Program-made: the position numbers and the translations under genes
The notes under the pieces: model-generated
What the model was told of the DNA's origin: nothing
Seen by the model: the letters and a program-made list of their open reading frames with translations, nothing else
Databases searched by the model: none
Part shown: piece after piece, positions 6,072 to 6,523 of the stretch
How the letters are laid out: the number at the start of each line of letters is the position of its first letter
Position numbering within the stretch: the first letter of the stretch is position 1
Assembly (NCBI GenBank): GCA_958447915.1
Contig: CAUDCB010000113.1
Coordinates: 1 to 6,523 of the forward strand
Reading direction: 5' to 3'
DNA from: an uncultured Collinsella sp.
GTDB lineage: Bacteria > Actinomycetota > Coriobacteriia > Coriobacteriales > Coriobacteriaceae
DNA length: 6,523 bases

Positions 6072-6523
6072 ATTCGAACCAGTCTTTCGTTTTATTTGCG
6101 ATTTTTACGAGGAACAGCATCACGGGAACTTCTGTCAGCACACCCACAGTCGTTGCCAGTGCCGCAGGGGAAGTCGTTCCAAACAAGGCGATTGCAACAG
6201 CAGCAGCCAGTTCAAAGAAGTTGGAAGCACAAATCATTCCGGCGGGAGCAGCAATCTTGTAGGGCAGCTTCAAAACCCGGCAAGCGATATACGCAATCGC
6301 AAAAATCAGGAAGGTCTGTAAAATCAGCGGTACCGCAATCAAAACATTGTGCAGAGGTTTTCCCAGAATGGTATTGCCTTGGAACGAGAAAATCATCACC
6401 AGCGTCAGCAATAAGCCAATGGTAGTTGCACTGTCAAACATACGGATGAAAGTCTCCTCAAAGTACACTGCCCCTTCCGCTTGATGACAGCCGAACGGGT
6501 CAGCATACCGCCAGCCAGAGGAA
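6064..6523 (-). pseudogene. acr3: Arsenite efflux permease Acr3, C-terminal part, frameshifted and cut by the window edge
   Basis: Membrane exporter for arsenite, the product of ArsC. About 152 C-terminal residues are visible out of roughly 350. The part next to the edge reads PLAGGMLTRSAVIKRKGQ. After a missing G at 6468 (CAG-TG where CAG-GTG is expected) the protein continues VYFEETFIRMFDSATTIG, then hydrophobic segments around LLLTLVMIFSFQG, VLIAVPLILQTFLIFAIAYI, the conserved ASNFFELAAAVAIALFG and TTVGVLTEVPVMLFLVKI, ending FEYE. The FFELA and GVLTEVPVM motifs are typical of Acr3 of the BASS superfamily. Without the base, the upstream frame continues as CTLRR. The stop TAA overlaps the arsC start, so the two genes are one operon. 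The metalloid-binding Cys of the earlier helix lies outside the window. A regulator such as arsR is probably further right. Confidence 0.85.

Noticed and set aside
5799..6425. 208-aa plus-strand reading frame
   Set aside because: It is antisense to arsC and acr3, which have strong family motifs; no ribosome site or recognisable domain.
1..6523. CRISPR array, tRNA or rRNA genes
   Set aside because: No regularly spaced repeats, no tRNA-like cloverleaf and no rRNA-like conserved stretches were seen.

Overview
The window looks like a mosaic accessory region from an anaerobic, gut-type bacterium. A Coriobacteriia-like actinobacterium carrying mobile DNA shared with Firmicutes fits best, but this is inferred from protein style and visible base composition, not from a marker gene. 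The composition changes from block to block: a mid-GC toxin region on the left, a clearly GC-rich IS66 segment in the centre-right, and an AT-richer arsenic-resistance segment at the right end.

Layout. (1) Positions 36-2423, minus strand: a tightly packed three-gene cassette. In transcription order it holds the C-terminal part of a HerA/FtsK-like ATPase (5' end lost), a polymorphic toxin with a C-terminal DNA/RNA non-specific endonuclease domain, and a YezG-type (DUF600) immunity protein. The toxin and immunity genes overlap as TAATG once a single-base frameshift in the toxin is corrected. (2) 2424-3850: a plus-strand MFS transporter gene between two 22-bp inverted repeats that match at 21 of 22 positions. 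The repeats have the GTAAGCG start typical of IS66-family ends. The MFS gene has an in-frame TGA at codon 80. (3) 3829-5151, minus strand: the tnpC end of an IS66 element, frameshifted and missing its N-terminal part, tnpA, tnpB and distal end. (4) About 5152-5218: what looks like the end of a second insertion sequence, joined to the truncated tnpC. (5) 5324-5571: a small gene (66 aa, minus strand) with a good ribosome binding site and a downstream terminator. (6) 5675-6523, minus strand: overlapping acr3 and arsC genes for arsenite efflux and arsenate reduction. acr3 runs off the right edge.

How the parts work together. The toxin and immunity pair belongs to the YeeF/YezG class of contact-dependent DNase toxins, and the neighbouring ATPase may belong to its delivery machinery. 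acr3 and arsC form a standard detoxification pair: ArsC reduces arsenate to arsenite, which Acr3 exports. The MFS gene looks like cargo caught between two IS66 ends.

The most striking global feature is that almost every recognisable gene carries one small lesion. There are five single-base indels, four of them in runs of four or more identical bases (immunity, toxin, tnpC, arsC) and one at a probable GG in acr3, plus one nonsense codon in the MFS gene. This means either an uncorrected-error assembly or a decaying island. Functional claims should be read with that in mind.
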